44,242 nucleotides of DNA from Rhodospirillales bacterium (GCA_003165335.1 PLTD01000185.1:1-44242); one strand, 5' to 3'; positions 26,351-35,845 are shown, counted from the first letter of the stretch. Program-made: numbers and translations. Notes: generated by a model not told the origin, from the sequence alone.

Positions 26351-27087
26351 CCGCCCCCGGAACACTCGGACGCCTCTACGGGATCGGGCTCGGGCCCGGT
26401 GACCCGGAGCTTCTGACGCTGAAGGCGCTGCGTCTTATCCAGGCAGCACCGGTGGTGAGTTACTTCGCCAAGGAAGGGCGGCGCGGCAATGCCCGCACCA
26501 TCGTCGATCAATATATGACCGGCGCCGCGATCGAGGTGCCGCTCTATTATCCGATGACCACCGAACATGCCTTTGACAGCCCGGTCTATGTTTCGGTGCT
26601 GGCGGCGTTTTACGAAGGCGCTGCGGCCTCCTTGTCGGCCCAACTGGACGCAGGCCGCGATGTCGCGCTGCTGGCCGAGGGCGACCCGTTGTTCTACGGC
26701 TCGTTCATGCATCTCTATGAGCGGCTGCGCGAGCGCTATCCGGTCACACTGGTGCCGGGCGTTACCGGCATGACCGGATGCTGGTCGGTGGCGGGCGAAC
26801 CGATGGCCTGGGGCGACGACACCCTATCGGTGCTGCCGGGGACGCTGCCCCATGCTGCCCTAGTCGAGAAGCTGCGAACGACGGACGCCGCCGTGATCAT
26901 GAAACTTGGACGGAACTTCGCCAAAGTGCGCGATGCGGTTGATGCGGCTGGTCTGCTTTTGCGCGCAATTTATGTCGAGCGCGGAACGATGCCTGACGAA
27001 CTTGTCATGCCGCTCAGCGAAAAGACTGACGGCAAGGCGCCATATTTTTCACTGATCCTGATCCCCGGCCAAGGGCGAAGGCCGTGA
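26347..27087 (+). CDS. cobI: precorrin-2 C20-methyltransferase
   Basis: SAM-dependent methylation of precorrin-2 at C20. A 246-residue tetrapyrrole methyltransferase with the N-terminal GIGLGPGDPELLTLKALRLI loop, LLAEGDPLFYGSFMHLYERL, LVPGVTGMTGCWSVAGEP and KLGRNFAKV. The YFAKEGRRGNAR stretch is typical of CobI/CbiL. The ATG (26347) overlaps the cobH TGA, and the tail overlaps the cobJ GTG. Confidence 0.95.
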   Translation: MTAPGTLGRLYGIGLGPGDPELLTLKALRLIQAAPVVSYFAKEGRRGNARTIVDQYMTGAAIEVPLYYPMTTEHAFDSPVYVSVLAAFYEGAAASLSAQLDAGRDVALLAEGDPLFYGSFMHLYERLRERYPVTLVPGVTGMTGCWSVAGEPMAWGDDTLSVLPGTLPHAALVEKLRTTDAAVIMKLGRNFAKVRDAVDAAGLLLRAIYVERGTMPDELVMPLSEKTDGKAPYFSLILIPGQGRRP

Positions 27088-27845
27088 CCGGAAGCCTATT
27101 CGTTGTCGGTCTGGGGCCCGGTCCGGCCTGCTGGATCGCGCCGGAGGCAATGGAAGCGCTGAATGCGGCCAGCGATATCGTCGGCTATCAGCCCTATATC
27201 GACCGCATCCCCGAACGCGCCGGACAACTTCGTCATGGCAGCGACAATCGCGTCGAACTGGATCGCGCGCAGCATGCCTTGGCAATGGCGACCGAAGGGC
27301 GGCGGGTTGCAGTTGTGTCGGGCGGCGATCCCGGCGTGTTCGCTATGGCAGCGGCGGTGTTCGAGGCGATCGAATCTGGCGACCCCACTTGGCGAAGTCT
27401 CGATGTCACGGTCATTCCCGGCATCTCGGCCATGCAAGCTGCGGCCTCCAGGCTGGGTGCCCCATTGGGCCATGATTTCTGCGCGATTTCCCTGTCGGAC
27501 AATCTGAAGCCCTGGTCCATTGTGGAGCGCCGATTGCGAGCCGCAGCCGATGGTGACTTCGTGATAGCGCTCTACAACCCCGCCTCTAAGGCCCGGCCCG
27601 ACCGAATTCATCAGGCCTTTGGGCTACTGCGGGATTGCAAATCTGAGAGCACGCCTGTCGCTTTTGCCAGGGCGATTGGCCGGGATGACGAGCGGATCGT
27701 GCTGACGACTTTGGGCGGGGCGGAACCCGGCCTTGCCGATATGAGTACTCTGGTCATGATCGGATCGAGCGAAACACGCTTCATCGATCGCCCCGGCAGA
27801 ACCCCCTGGATGCTGACGCCCCGAAGCTATGGGGCGGGTCGATGA
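27084..27845 (+). CDS. cobJ: precorrin-3B C17-methyltransferase
   Basis: Methylates C17 and performs ring contraction to precorrin-4. A 253-residue protein of the tetrapyrrole methyltransferase fold, opening VVGLGPGPACWIAPEAMEAL, with DIVGYQPYIDRI, VVSGGDPGVFAMAAAVFEAI, VIPGISAMQAAASRLGAPLGHDF and IALYNPASKARP, all characteristic of CobJ/CbiH. GTG start overlapping cobI. Its 3' end overlaps the tail of cobK on the opposite strand by 19 bases. Confidence 0.95.
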   Translation: MTGSLFVVGLGPGPACWIAPEAMEALNAASDIVGYQPYIDRIPERAGQLRHGSDNRVELDRAQHALAMATEGRRVAVVSGGDPGVFAMAAAVFEAIESGDPTWRSLDVTVIPGISAMQAAASRLGAPLGHDFCAISLSDNLKPWSIVERRLRAAADGDFVIALYNPASKARPDRIHQAFGLLRDCKSESTPVAFARAIGRDDERIVLTTLGGAEPGLADMSTLVMIGSSETRFIDRPGRTPWMLTPRSYGAGR

Positions 27846-28573
27846 CCCAAAATCCAGCTCATGACATCGTCCAATTTCTCGAAGGCCAGAACCTCCTCGG
27901 GTTTCGGACGCTCGACCATGATCACGTCGATGCCAAGTTGGCGTGCGGCAGCCAGCTTGGCGGCCGTTGCTTTCCCGCCGCTGTTTTTGGTCACCAGCAC
28001 TTCGATGCGCGCGCCACGCATCAATGCGACTTCATCCTCGGCGGAAAATGGACCGCGTGCGAGAATCAGCTTGTGGTCCGACAGAGCCGCGGCGGCTTGC
28101 GGCGGGTCGATGGTGCGCACGAGATAATGATGCTGAGGCGCGGCGGCGAAGGCGGCAAGTTGCAGCCCGCCCACGGTCAGGAACACACGACGTGCTTTGA
28201 TGCCCAATGCGCTTGCGGCTTCGCTCATATCGGAAACCGAGAACCAGCGGTCGCCGGGAACCGGGCGCCAGGCCGCGCGCGTAAACAGCGCAAGCGGCAG
28301 ATTCAGGTCTCGGCAGGCATCGGCGGCATGGGCCGACATCTGCGCGGCAAAGGGGTGCGTGGCGTCGACCACCACATCGATCTTATTGTCCGTCAAATAG
28401 GCTTTCAACCCATCGACGCCGCCGAATCCGCCTGTGCGGAACGGAATGGGCGATTCGGCCGGATTCTGCGTCCGGCCGGCGAGCGACAGGATCGGCTCCA
28501 ACTCGGCCCAGCCCACCACTTGGCGGGCCAGAGCGTTCGCCTCGGTCGTGCCGCCCAGAATCAAAAGTCGCAT
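27827..28573 (-). CDS. cobK: precorrin-6A reductase
   Basis: NADPH-dependent reduction of precorrin-6A to 6B. The 248-residue product has the start LLILGGTTEANALARQV with the GGTxEA motif, VVDATHPFAAQMSAHA, RKVFLTVGG-like RRVFLTVGGLQLAAF and VTKNSGGKATAAKLAAAR, all typical of CobK/CbiJ. It is the only gene reversed inside the otherwise plus-strand run cobW-cobM: its end overlaps cobJ and its start lies 26 bases from the divergent cobL start. Confidence 0.94.
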   Translation of the reverse strand: MRLLILGGTTEANALARQVVGWAELEPILSLAGRTQNPAESPIPFRTGGFGGVDGLKAYLTDNKIDVVVDATHPFAAQMSAHAADACRDLNLPLALFTRAAWRPVPGDRWFSVSDMSEAASALGIKARRVFLTVGGLQLAAFAAAPQHHYLVRTIDPPQAAAALSDHKLILARGPFSAEDEVALMRGARIEVLVTKNSGGKATAAKLAAARQLGIDVIMVERPKPEEVLAFEKLDDVMSWILGHRPAP

Positions 28574-28599
28574 TTAGTCGCCTTGCAAGGAACTGCCCG

Positions 28600-29829
28600 G
28601 TGAGCGCGCCATTGAACGCTCCTGTGCGCTGGCTGTCGATCATCGGGATCGGCGAGGATGGTGTGAACGGACTGACTGATGCCGCACGCAGCTTGATCGC
28701 GCAAGCTGCACTCGTCGTCGGTGGCCAACGTCATCTCGATCTTGTCGTAGATATCGTCAACGGCGCGACGATGAGCTGGCCGTCGCCGCTGCAGGACGGC
28801 ATCCCGGCGATTCTCGCACGACGCGGAACGCAAGTTGCCGTCATCGCCACCGGTGATCCCTTCTTCTATGGCGTCGGATCGCTGCTGGCGCGTGATGTAT
28901 CCGCTGACGAAATGATTTGCCTGCCCAGTATTTCTGCCTTCAGTCTGGCGGCGAACCGACTTGGTTGGGCGCTTCAGGATTGTGCCCTGGTAACAGTGCA
29001 TGGCCGTGCACTGGAGCGGATCATTCCTGCTTTGCAGCCGAACAGTCGCGTGCTGGCCCTGTCCTGGGATGGCTCGACGCCGAAGTTGCTTGCGGAACTG
29101 CTGGCGCGTCACGGTTTTGGCGAGACACGTATGACTGTTTGCGAAGCGTTGGGCGGGCCGGCGGAGCGGATTCGCGGCACTGCGGCAAAGGATTTCGCTC
29201 TTGTGGGGGTTGTGCCGCTCAATCTGATCGCACTCGATATTCCGGCCGTTCCCGGTGCGCGCATTATTCCGCAGACACCGGGTTTGCCCGACGAGTGGTT
29301 CGAACATGACGGGCAGATCACCAAACGCGATATCCGTGCCGTGACCTTGGCCGCGCTCGCGCCACGCAGGGGCGAACTTCTTTGGGATATCGGTGCGGGG
29401 TCCGGGTCGGTCGGCATCGAATGGATGTTGGCCCATCCGGCGAATCGGGCGATCGCCGTCGAGCGCGACGAAGCGCGAGCCAATCGTATCGCGCACAACG
29501 CCGCTTCGCTGGGCGTGCCGGATTTGCAGATCGTCCGGGGCAAGGCGCCCGCGGCTCTCGCAGGCTTGCCCTACCCGGATGCTGTCTTCATCGGCGGCGG
29601 TGCGACCGGAAACGGCGTCATCGCTGCGGCCTGGGACGCACTGGGCTCCGGCGGCCGCTTGGTTGTCAACGGCATCACAATCGAAACCCAGGCCGAGTTG
29701 ACGCGATGCTTCAAGACCCATGGCGGTCATCTGTCGTCGATCCAGATATCCCATGCCGACCCGGTCGGCGGCTTCCACGGGATGCGGCCTGCCATGCCGG
29801 TGACCCAATGGTCGGTGACCAAGCCATGA
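28600..29829 (+). CDS. cobL: precorrin-6B C5,15-methyltransferase (decarboxylating), CbiE-CbiT fusion
   Basis: Methylates C5 and C15 and decarboxylates the acetate side chain of precorrin-6B, giving precorrin-8X. The 409-residue protein is a two-domain fusion: residues 1 to about 210 are a CbiE-like tetrapyrrole methyltransferase (IIGIGEDGVNGLTDAA, VIATGDPFFYGVGSLL) and residues from about 225 are a CbiT-like Rossmann methyltransferase (ITKRDIRAVTLAALAP, WDIGAGSGSVGIEWM). The start is a GTG with AAGG nine bases ahead. Stop overlaps the cobE ATG. Confidence 0.95.
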   Translation: MSAPLNAPVRWLSIIGIGEDGVNGLTDAARSLIAQAALVVGGQRHLDLVVDIVNGATMSWPSPLQDGIPAILARRGTQVAVIATGDPFFYGVGSLLARDVSADEMICLPSISAFSLAANRLGWALQDCALVTVHGRALERIIPALQPNSRVLALSWDGSTPKLLAELLARHGFGETRMTVCEALGGPAERIRGTAAKDFALVGVVPLNLIALDIPAVPGARIIPQTPGLPDEWFEHDGQITKRDIRAVTLAALAPRRGELLWDIGAGSGSVGIEWMLAHPANRAIAVERDEARANRIAHNAASLGVPDLQIVRGKAPAALAGLPYPDAVFIGGGATGNGVIAAAWDALGSGGRLVVNGITIETQAELTRCFKTHGGHLSSIQISHADPVGGFHGMRPAMPVTQWSVTKP

Positions 29830-30206
29830 GCAGCATCGCCATCGGTGTCGGCTGCCGCAAAGGCTGTCCGGCGCAGGCTATCGAAACACTGATCCGTCAG
29901 GCGATTGGTCTTGCGCCCACTTCCGAAACCTTGGGCCTATTTACGCTTGAGGATAAGCGCGGCGAGCTGGGAATGGTTCAGGCGGCCAATCATTTAGGGT
30001 TCGGAATCGTTTATCTCAGCCGTGAAGCCCTGCTTGAACGTGCTGACGCCGTCCTGACCCCATCTCAACACGCCGAAAAGCTGTTCGGCGTACCGTCGGT
30101 GGCTGAAGCGGCGGCGCTGGCCGGGGCAGGGCCGGGGTCGATTCTGATCGTGCCAAGGATCGCCGCCGGGGGCGTGACCTGCGCAATTGCCGGGTTTGCG
30201 CCATGA
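29826..30206 (+). CDS. cobE: CobE / CbiG C-terminal-like cobalamin biosynthesis protein
   Basis: A 126-residue protein of the CobE family, homologous to the C-terminal domain of CbiG. It opens [24 protein letters not shown], with the GxGCRxGC motif, and has [13 protein letters not shown] and the [15 protein letters not shown] segment. CobE is needed for efficient aerobic cobalamin synthesis; its exact reaction is unclear and it may bind a pathway intermediate. It sits between cobL and cobM with ATGA overlaps on both sides. Confidence 0.9.
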   Translation: MSSIAIGVGCRKGCPAQAIETLIRQAIGLAPTSETLGLFTLEDKRGELGMVQAANHLGFGIVYLSREALLERADAVLTPSQHAEKLFGVPSVAEAAALAGAGPGSILIVPRIAAGGVTCAIAGFAP

Positions 30207-30976
30207 CGGTCCATTTCATCGGTGCGGGACCGGGTGCGCCCGATCTCATTACCGTGCGCGGACGCGATCTTATCGCTCGCTGTCCTGTCTGCCTTTTTGC
30301 CGGGTCGCTGGTGCCGGCAGCGCTGCTGACCTATTGCCCGCCCGAGGCGCGGATCGTCGATACCGCGCCGCTGTCGCTCGACGAAATCGCGGCTGAATTC
30401 CTGCGCGCCAACGAAGATGGCCATGATGTTGCCCGCCTCCACTCCGGCGATCTGTCGGTCTGGAGCGCGATGGGTGAGCAGCTTCGACGTCTCGATCGGC
30501 TAGGCATCCCCTATAGTGTCACGCCCGGCGTGCCGTCATTTGCGGCCGCTGCGGCGGCCCTGTCTCAAGAACTGACCCTGCCCGGCGTTGCGCAATCGCT
30601 GGTGCTGACCCGGACCAGCGGCCGGGCGTCGGCCATGCCGGAACGCGAGAAATTGGCAAGTTTTGCTGCGACCGGCGCGACGCTCGCAATCCATCTGTCG
30701 ATCCATGTTTTGGAGACTGTGATGGCCGAACTCATCCCGCATTACGGCGCCGATTGCCCCGTGGCCATCGTTTATCGCGCTTCATGGCCGGATCAGCAGG
30801 TGATCCGGGGTACTTTGTCGACTATCGGCGAAAAACTGTCCCGGGCGCCGGTCGAACGCACCGCTTTGATCCTGGTCGGGCCTGTGCTTGGTTCGGATGA
30901 TTTTCGCGAAAGCGCGCTTTATGATCCCGACTATCTGCGCCGCTTTCGTCCCGACCGCTCGTTGGGGGATCAATGA
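30203..30976 (+). CDS. cobM: precorrin-4 C11-methyltransferase
   Basis: Methylates C11 of precorrin-4, giving precorrin-5. A 257-residue tetrapyrrole methyltransferase: [78 protein letters not shown] and [15 protein letters not shown], all CobM/CbiF hallmarks. It overlaps cobE (ATGA) and its tail overlaps the convergent cbiD by seven bases. Confidence 0.96.
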   Translation: MTVHFIGAGPGAPDLITVRGRDLIARCPVCLFAGSLVPAALLTYCPPEARIVDTAPLSLDEIAAEFLRANEDGHDVARLHSGDLSVWSAMGEQLRRLDRLGIPYSVTPGVPSFAAAAAALSQELTLPGVAQSLVLTRTSGRASAMPEREKLASFAATGATLAIHLSIHVLETVMAELIPHYGADCPVAIVYRASWPDQQVIRGTLSTIGEKLSRAPVERTALILVGPVLGSDDFRESALYDPDYLRRFRPDRSLGDQ

Positions 30977-32073
30977 GCCTCCAAAAACCCCGTTCGCCCC
31001 AGAAGCGCGCCCGTTCGATCGAAAATGACTATCTCCAGCGCCATATCGCCGCCTTCCAGCGCCCGCGCCGCGGTCTGCCACGCCGCCATGGCCACTGCGG
31101 ACGCCAGGTCTATTCCGGCGTGCGCGGCATGATCGAAAGCCTCCATTGCGGAATTGCTTCCCGCGACCCGCGCCGCCAGGTCGGCGTCGCCGCCCGATTC
31201 CAGCGTGCGTTCGCCGAGCCAGTTCAGATCGACCTCGCCCCGACGGGAATGGAGGTCGAGCAGCCCTTGGCCAAGCTTGGTCATCTTCGCCATGCCTCCG
31301 GCCACGGTGATGCGCGCGACCGGATAGCGGCGCAGATATTTCAGCATGCCTCCGGCAAAATCGCCCATGTCGATCAGCGCCGCGTCAGGCAGGCCATACA
31401 GTTTGGCGACAGCAGCCTCGGACGTGGATCCGGTGGCGCCTGCGACATGGGTAATTCCGGCTGCGCGCGCGACATCGATCCCGCGATATATCGAATGAAT
31501 CCAGGCCGAACAGGAATAGGGCACCACGATGCCCGTGGTCCCCAATATCGACAGGCCTCCCAGGATGCCCAGGCGCGCGTTCAACGTCCGCTCGGCGATC
31601 TTCTCGCCGCCGGGAACGGAAATCTCGACGATGACGTCGCCGCTGCCGCTATACTCGGCGGCGACTTCGGCGATGGCGGTGCGGATCATCTCGCGCGGCA
31701 TCGGATTGATTGCGGGTTCACCCGGCGGAACTGGCAAACCGGCCAAGGTGACCGTTCCGACACCCTCTCCTGCGCGAAAGGCAACGCCGCTGCCGGACGC
31801 GCCCAACCGTACGGTCGCGACGATCAGTGCGCCGTGAGTCACATCGGGGTCATCTCCGGCGTCCTTCACGATGCCGGCGCGCGCGAATCCATCGCCGCGC
31901 TCATTGACCGCCAAGGCGAAGGACGGGCGCAAGCCTGCGGGCAATTGTACCGGGACCGGGTCGGGAAATTGCCCGGTCAGCAAAGCCTGATAAGCCGCGC
32001 GGCTGGCGGCGGCGGCGCAGGCCCCCGTGGTCCAGCCCCGGCGCAGCGGACGGGTAAGATCGGGCTTCTCCAT
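30970..32073 (-). CDS. cbiD: precorrin-5 C1-methyltransferase of the CbiD family
   Basis: CbiD methylates C1 of (cobalt-)precorrin-5B; in the classical anaerobic route it replaces the aerobic CobF. The 367-residue protein opens [26 protein letters not shown], with the TTGxCAAAA motif, and has the FSVPGG-like [34 protein letters not shown] and [16 protein letters not shown]-like segments of CbiD. Placed among oxygen-dependent genes, it most likely supplies the missing C1-methylation. ATG 32073 is chosen over 32166, which would add 31 untypical residues. It is divergent from cobA with 56 bases between. Confidence 0.92.
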   Translation of the reverse strand: MEKPDLTRPLRRGWTTGACAAAASRAAYQALLTGQFPDPVPVQLPAGLRPSFALAVNERGDGFARAGIVKDAGDDPDVTHGALIVATVRLGASGSGVAFRAGEGVGTVTLAGLPVPPGEPAINPMPREMIRTAIAEVAAEYSGSGDVIVEISVPGGEKIAERTLNARLGILGGLSILGTTGIVVPYSCSAWIHSIYRGIDVARAAGITHVAGATGSTSEAAVAKLYGLPDAALIDMGDFAGGMLKYLRRYPVARITVAGGMAKMTKLGQGLLDLHSRRGEVDLNWLGERTLESGGDADLAARVAGSNSAMEAFDHAAHAGIDLASAVAMAAWQTAARALEGGDMALEIVIFDRTGALLGRTGFLEAH

Positions 32074-32129
32074 GGCGTAATGTCCTATCGGACGGGGAGG
32101 CTCCTGCCTAGCTCCCCGGAGGCTGCACC

Positions 32130-32945
32130 ATGACAGGGTCGACGCTTCATGCGGCGCTGGGCGCATTTCGCCTGCCGATGTTCAATCCGGGTGAGGTCTG
32201 GCTGTCGGGCGCCGGCCCCGGTGATCCCGGCCTATTGACCCTCCATGCGGTCAATGCTCTGGGCCAGGCCGATATCATCCTTTACGACGCCCTGGTTCAT
32301 GAGGCGGTTTTGGGGCTGGCCCGGCCGCAGGCTTCGTTGGAATTTGCCGGGAAGCGCGGCGGCCGACCGTCGCCCAGCCAGCGCGACATTACCGAACGGC
32401 TGATCGAGCTGGCCCGCGAAGGCCATCGGGTTCTGCGGCTAAAGGGAGGCGATCCCTTCGTTTTCGGCCGTGGCGGGGAGGAGGCTCTGGGCCTTGTTGC
32501 TGCCGGCATTCCGTTCCGAGTCATTCCCGGCATCACTGCCGGTCTGGCGGGGCTGGCCTACGCCAATATTCCGGCGACCACCCGCGATACCAACCACGGC
32601 GTCATCCTTGTTACCGGCCAATATGCGGCGGGCAATAAACGGGGCCTCGACTGGGGTGCGGTCGCCAAGACCAAGCTTCCGATTATTCTCTACATGGGGA
32701 TGAGCCGCCTGCCCGAGATATCCGCCGCCTTGCTGGCCAGCGGCGTATCGCCCGAACTGCCAGTTGCGATCGTCAATAACGCAACGACGCCCCAACAGCG
32801 TGTCTTCGTCTCGACTTTGGGCAAAGTCGGCGTGGATGCCGCGGTTCTGGGGTTCGGCGCGCCGTCCATCGTCGCGATCGGTGAAATGGTCAGGCTGCGG
32901 GAGGCGCTGTCGCCATTCGCCATCACGCTGACGGGCGAAGGCTGA
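32130..32945 (+). CDS. cobA: uroporphyrinogen-III C-methyltransferase
   Basis: Methylates uroporphyrinogen III at C2 and C7 to precorrin-2, the first committed step. The 271-residue protein has WLSGAGPGDPGLLTLHAVNAL, DIILYDALVHEAVL, RVLRLKGGDPFVFGRGGEEAL, VIPGITAGLAGLAYANIPATTRD and the C-terminal APSIVAIGEMVRL. It is the stand-alone SUMT, without the CysG dehydrogenase/ferrochelatase domain. A GGAGG at 32118-32122 supports the ATG at 32130, giving an N-terminal extension of about 20 residues over the shortest members. Confidence 0.94.
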   Translation: MTGSTLHAALGAFRLPMFNPGEVWLSGAGPGDPGLLTLHAVNALGQADIILYDALVHEAVLGLARPQASLEFAGKRGGRPSPSQRDITERLIELAREGHRVLRLKGGDPFVFGRGGEEALGLVAAGIPFRVIPGITAGLAGLAYANIPATTRDTNHGVILVTGQYAAGNKRGLDWGAVAKTKLPIILYMGMSRLPEISAALLASGVSPELPVAIVNNATTPQQRVFVSTLGKVGVDAAVLGFGAPSIVAIGEMVRLREALSPFAITLTGEG

Positions 32946-34258
32946 TGACACCGGGTCTCGTCATCGCCGCCCCCCGCTCAGGCAGCGGCAAGACCACGCT
33001 GACGCTCGGGTTGCTGCGGGCTTTGCGCCGCGCCGGCGTTCGTGTCGGCAGTGCCAAATGCGGCCCGGACTATATCGACGGCAGCTTTCACCGGGCGGCG
33101 AGCGGGCAGTCCAGCGTCAATCTCGATAGCTGGGCGATGCCGCCTGCGCTGATGGCGAGTTTAGCCGAGATAGTCGGCGAAGGCTGCGATCTGGTGATCT
33201 GCGAGGCGTTGATGGGTCTGTTCGACGGTGTGCCGGGCGAGGCGGGCCGCACCGGTTCCTCCGCCGATGTCGCGGCGGCGCTGGGCTGGCCGGTCTTGCT
33301 GGTGCTGGACGCCAGCGGCCAGTCGCAATCGGCGGCGGCTGTCGTGAAAGGCTGCGCGACTTACGATCCGCGTATCAGTGTCGCCGGTGTGGTTCTCAAC
33401 CGCCTGGGGAGTCCACGCCACGCGCGATTGGCTACCGAGGCGATCGAGGCGCTGGGCATTCCCGTCGTCGGAACAATGCCCCGGTCCGAAGACATTGCCC
33501 TACCGGAACGGCATCTGGGACTAGTGCAGGCGGGCGAGACCGGGAATCTTGATGAACGGCTTGACCGTATGGCCGATTTCGTCGCCGCCAACACAAAAAT
33601 CGATGTAATCCGGGCGCTGGCCACTAGCGGCACGGTTCCGGCAGCCGGGTTCACGCATGCAGTTGTCCCGCCGGGACAGCGAATCGCAATTGCTCGCGAT
33701 GACGCCTTTTCCTTCCTCTATCCGCATATTCTGCAAGGCTGGCGGGGCCAGGGGGCACAGATACGGTTTTTCTCGCCGCTGCTCGATCAGGCGCCTGACG
33801 ACGATTGCGATTCCTGCTGGCTGCCCGGCGGCTACCCTGAGCTTCATGCGACAAGATTGGCGGCGTCACAGGGGTTTCTCGGCGGACTGCGGCACTTTTC
33901 CGAAACCCGTCCTGTTCACGGCGAGTGCGGCGGCTATATGGCGCTGGGCCGATCGCTGACCGATGCAGCCGGTGTCGTGCATCCGATGGCCGGTCTCCTG
34001 GATGTGACGACCAGCTTCGCCAAACGGAAACTTCATTTGGGTTATCGCGAGGCCCGCTTGACGGCCGACGGATGCTTGGGGCCGGCGGGGACCCGTCTGC
34101 GCGGGCATGAGTTTCACTATGCCAGCATCCTGCAAACGGGTGACGACACGCCGCTGGCAATGGTCCAGGATGCTCATGGTGGCCAACCGGCCCCGATGGG
34201 CAGCCGGCGCGGCTTCGTATCGGGCAGTTTTTTCCACGTAATCGCGGCAGTTCAATGA
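32945..34258 (+). CDS. cobB: hydrogenobyrinic (cobyrinic) acid a,c-diamide synthase
   Basis: ATP- and glutamine-dependent amidation of the a and c carboxylates before cobalt insertion. The 437-residue protein has the P-loop APRSGSGKTTLTLG, KCGPDYIDGSFHRAASG, EALMGLFDGVPG, and a C-terminal class-I glutaminase with nucleophile region GECGGYMALG and the GHEFHYAS histidine segment. One base is shared with the cobA stop (TGATG), and its stop overlaps the bluB ATG. Confidence 0.95.
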   Translation: MTPGLVIAAPRSGSGKTTLTLGLLRALRRAGVRVGSAKCGPDYIDGSFHRAASGQSSVNLDSWAMPPALMASLAEIVGEGCDLVICEALMGLFDGVPGEAGRTGSSADVAAALGWPVLLVLDASGQSQSAAAVVKGCATYDPRISVAGVVLNRLGSPRHARLATEAIEALGIPVVGTMPRSEDIALPERHLGLVQAGETGNLDERLDRMADFVAANTKIDVIRALATSGTVPAAGFTHAVVPPGQRIAIARDDAFSFLYPHILQGWRGQGAQIRFFSPLLDQAPDDDCDSCWLPGGYPELHATRLAASQGFLGGLRHFSETRPVHGECGGYMALGRSLTDAAGVVHPMAGLLDVTTSFAKRKLHLGYREARLTADGCLGPAGTRLRGHEFHYASILQTGDDTPLAMVQDAHGGQPAPMGSRRGFVSGSFFHVIAAVQ

Positions 34259-34899
34259 CCAATAGCGCACCCAGTTTCGACGCCGAATTCCGCGGCTGGC
34301 TCGAAACGCTGATCGCCTGGCGGCGCGACGTGCGCCGGTTCAGCGTGCGGCCGGTTCCACCTGATGTGATCGACCATTTGCTCGATGTCGCTCAACTTGC
34401 CCCGTCGGTCGGCAACAGCCAGCCCTGGCGGTGGGTCCGCGTTGAAAGCCCGGGAAAGCGCGCTGAGATCCGGGCGAATTTTCTCGATTGCAACGATAAA
34501 GCCCGTCAGGCGCAACCGGACAGACGGGCGGACGCCTATGCCGCGCTGAAGCTGGCGGGGATCGACCGTGCGCCGGTGCAATTCGCGATTTTCTGCGACC
34601 GGGAAACCGGCCAGGGTCATGGATTGGGCCGTCTGACCATGCCGGAAATGCTGGAATATTCGGTGGTCGGCATGATCACCAATTTCTGGCTGACGGCGCG
34701 CGCCGCTGGACTGGGCGTCGGCTGGCTGTCGATCCTCGAACCGGCCCGTGTCGCCGCCGATTTGGCAGTGCCGCCGTCCTGGAATTTCGTCGCCTATTTA
34801 TGCGTCGGCTGGCCGGAAGAGGAACATCTCGACCCCGAACTCGAACGCTATGGTTGGCAGGACCGCAGCGACGCGGGGCGGAAGGTCAAAATCGTATGA
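34255..34899 (+). CDS. bluB: 5,6-dimethylbenzimidazole synthase
   Basis: An oxygen-dependent flavin destructase that cleaves FMNH2 into 5,6-dimethylbenzimidazole, the lower ligand of cobalamin. The 214-residue nitroreductase-fold protein has RRDVRRFSVRPVPPDVIDHLL, LAPSVGNSQPWRWVRV, and GRLTMPEMLEYSVVGMITNFWLTARAAGLGVGWLSIL, matching BluB rather than ordinary nitroreductases. It overlaps cobB (ATGA). Its presence shows that the cell can make true B12 without imported lower ligand. Confidence 0.95.
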   Translation: MTNSAPSFDAEFRGWLETLIAWRRDVRRFSVRPVPPDVIDHLLDVAQLAPSVGNSQPWRWVRVESPGKRAEIRANFLDCNDKARQAQPDRRADAYAALKLAGIDRAPVQFAIFCDRETGQGHGLGRLTMPEMLEYSVVGMITNFWLTARAAGLGVGWLSILEPARVAADLAVPPSWNFVAYLCVGWPEEEHLDPELERYGWQDRSDAGRKVKIV

Positions 34900-34990
34900 A
34901 GCGTTTGGCCTATTCGTCGTCAGGGGCTATTATAGATTGTACAATTCGTATTTCGTTGAGGGCCAAGGAGACAGGCCCGGGGAGCATGAG

Positions 34991-35164
34991 ATGACAGCGG
35001 TTGCAATTCCGGTCGTCCGGGGGAAAAGCGAGGCTCTGAAGGCAGCGTTCGTCGCACTTACGCTTGGCGCGACGCTGGTTTTCCTGACCGGTTTTTCGCA
35101 TATCGATAAGGTTCATAACGCCGCGCACGATACGCGCCATGCGATGAGCTTTCCCTGCCACTGA
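34991..35164 (+). CDS. cbtB: CbtB cobalt transporter subunit
   Basis: A 57-residue single-span membrane protein of the CbtB family. After a short cytoplasmic head there is one hydrophobic helix (AAFVALTLGATLVFLTGFSHI) and a histidine-rich tail, VHNAAHDTRHAMSFPCH, which is the family mark and a likely metal site. GGGGAG lies six bases before the ATG at 34991. The 90-base leader has a small GGGCC/GGCCC hairpin with AAGGAG in its loop (34960-34978) but no B12 aptamer. It is seven bases from cbtA. Confidence 0.9.
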   Translation: MTAVAIPVVRGKSEALKAAFVALTLGATLVFLTGFSHIDKVHNAAHDTRHAMSFPCH

Positions 35165-35170
35165 CCCGAC

Positions 35171-35845
35171 GTGATTCATCGTATTCTGACAGTCGGTCTT
35201 CTGGCCGGCCTGCTTGCCGGCATTGTGGTTGCGACACTGCAGCATTTCGTGACAACGCCCCTGATCCTCCAGGGCGAAGTCTATGAGGCGCAGCAGCCTG
35301 CCGAACCCCAGGAGATGGCCGGTATGGACGATTGGAAGCCCGCCGATGGGCTTCAACGCATCGCATTTACCAGCATCGCTACCATTGCAACAGCCGCAGG
35401 CTTCGCCTTGATCCTGCTGGCCGGAATGCTCATCAGCGGTGATGAGATTACGGTCAAGACTGCCTTCGTCTGGTCATTGGCGGCCTTCGTGGCCGCCGGT
35501 CTTGCCCCGGCTTTGGGTCTTGCGCCCGAACTGCCCGGAAGCGCTGCCGGGCCGTTGTTGGAGCGACAGCTCTGGTGGGTCGGAACGGCGATTTCTACAG
35601 GTGTCGCTTTGTGGCTTTTCCTGCGGGTCGAAAGCCTGACTGCGAAAGCCGTCGCCGTCGTTTTGCTGGCCGCACCGCATCTGATCGGCGCGCCTCAGCC
35701 TGTGTCTTTCGAGAGCAACGCGCCGGCGGAACTGGCCGCCCATTTCGCCGCCGCGTCGCTCACCATCCAGGCTGCGCTTTGGATATTGTCGGGCCTGGCA
35801 GCGGGTGCCCTGTGGGTTCGTTTCAACAAGGGTACCCAGGCCTGA
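35171..35845 (+). CDS. cbtA: CbtA cobalt transporter
   Basis: A 224-residue integral membrane protein of the CbtA family, a predicted cobalt permease usually paired with CbtB and often B12-regulated. It opens IHRILTVGLLAGLLAGIVVATLQHF, with the family QHF after helix 1, and has the GDEITVKTAFVWSLAAFVAAGLAPALGLAPELPGS region, typical of CbtA, and about five or six hydrophobic helices. The start is a GTG at 35171. It is one-base coupled to the DUF1636 gene. Confidence 0.9.
   Translation: MIHRILTVGLLAGLLAGIVVATLQHFVTTPLILQGEVYEAQQPAEPQEMAGMDDWKPADGLQRIAFTSIATIATAAGFALILLAGMLISGDEITVKTAFVWSLAAFVAAGLAPALGLAPELPGSAAGPLLERQLWWVGTAISTGVALWLFLRVESLTAKAVAVVLLAAPHLIGAPQPVSFESNAPAELAAHFAAASLTIQAALWILSGLAAGALWVRFNKGTQA

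Noticed and set aside
28561-29808. 415-codon open frame on the minus strand opposite cobL
   Set aside because: Its product is rich in Arg, Gln and Asp of the kind made by the antisense of GC-rich genes, has no family marks, and the opposite strand is an unmistakable CbiE-CbiT fusion.
30973-32133. 386-codon open frame on the plus strand opposite cbiD
   Set aside because: Low-information composition and complete overlap with the well-supported cbiD; a shadow of its codon bias.
34900-34990. A third B12 riboswitch ahead of cbtB-cbtA
   Set aside because: The leader is only about 90 bases and lacks the B12 box and the CCCCCGCAACTG core; only a small hairpin is visible.
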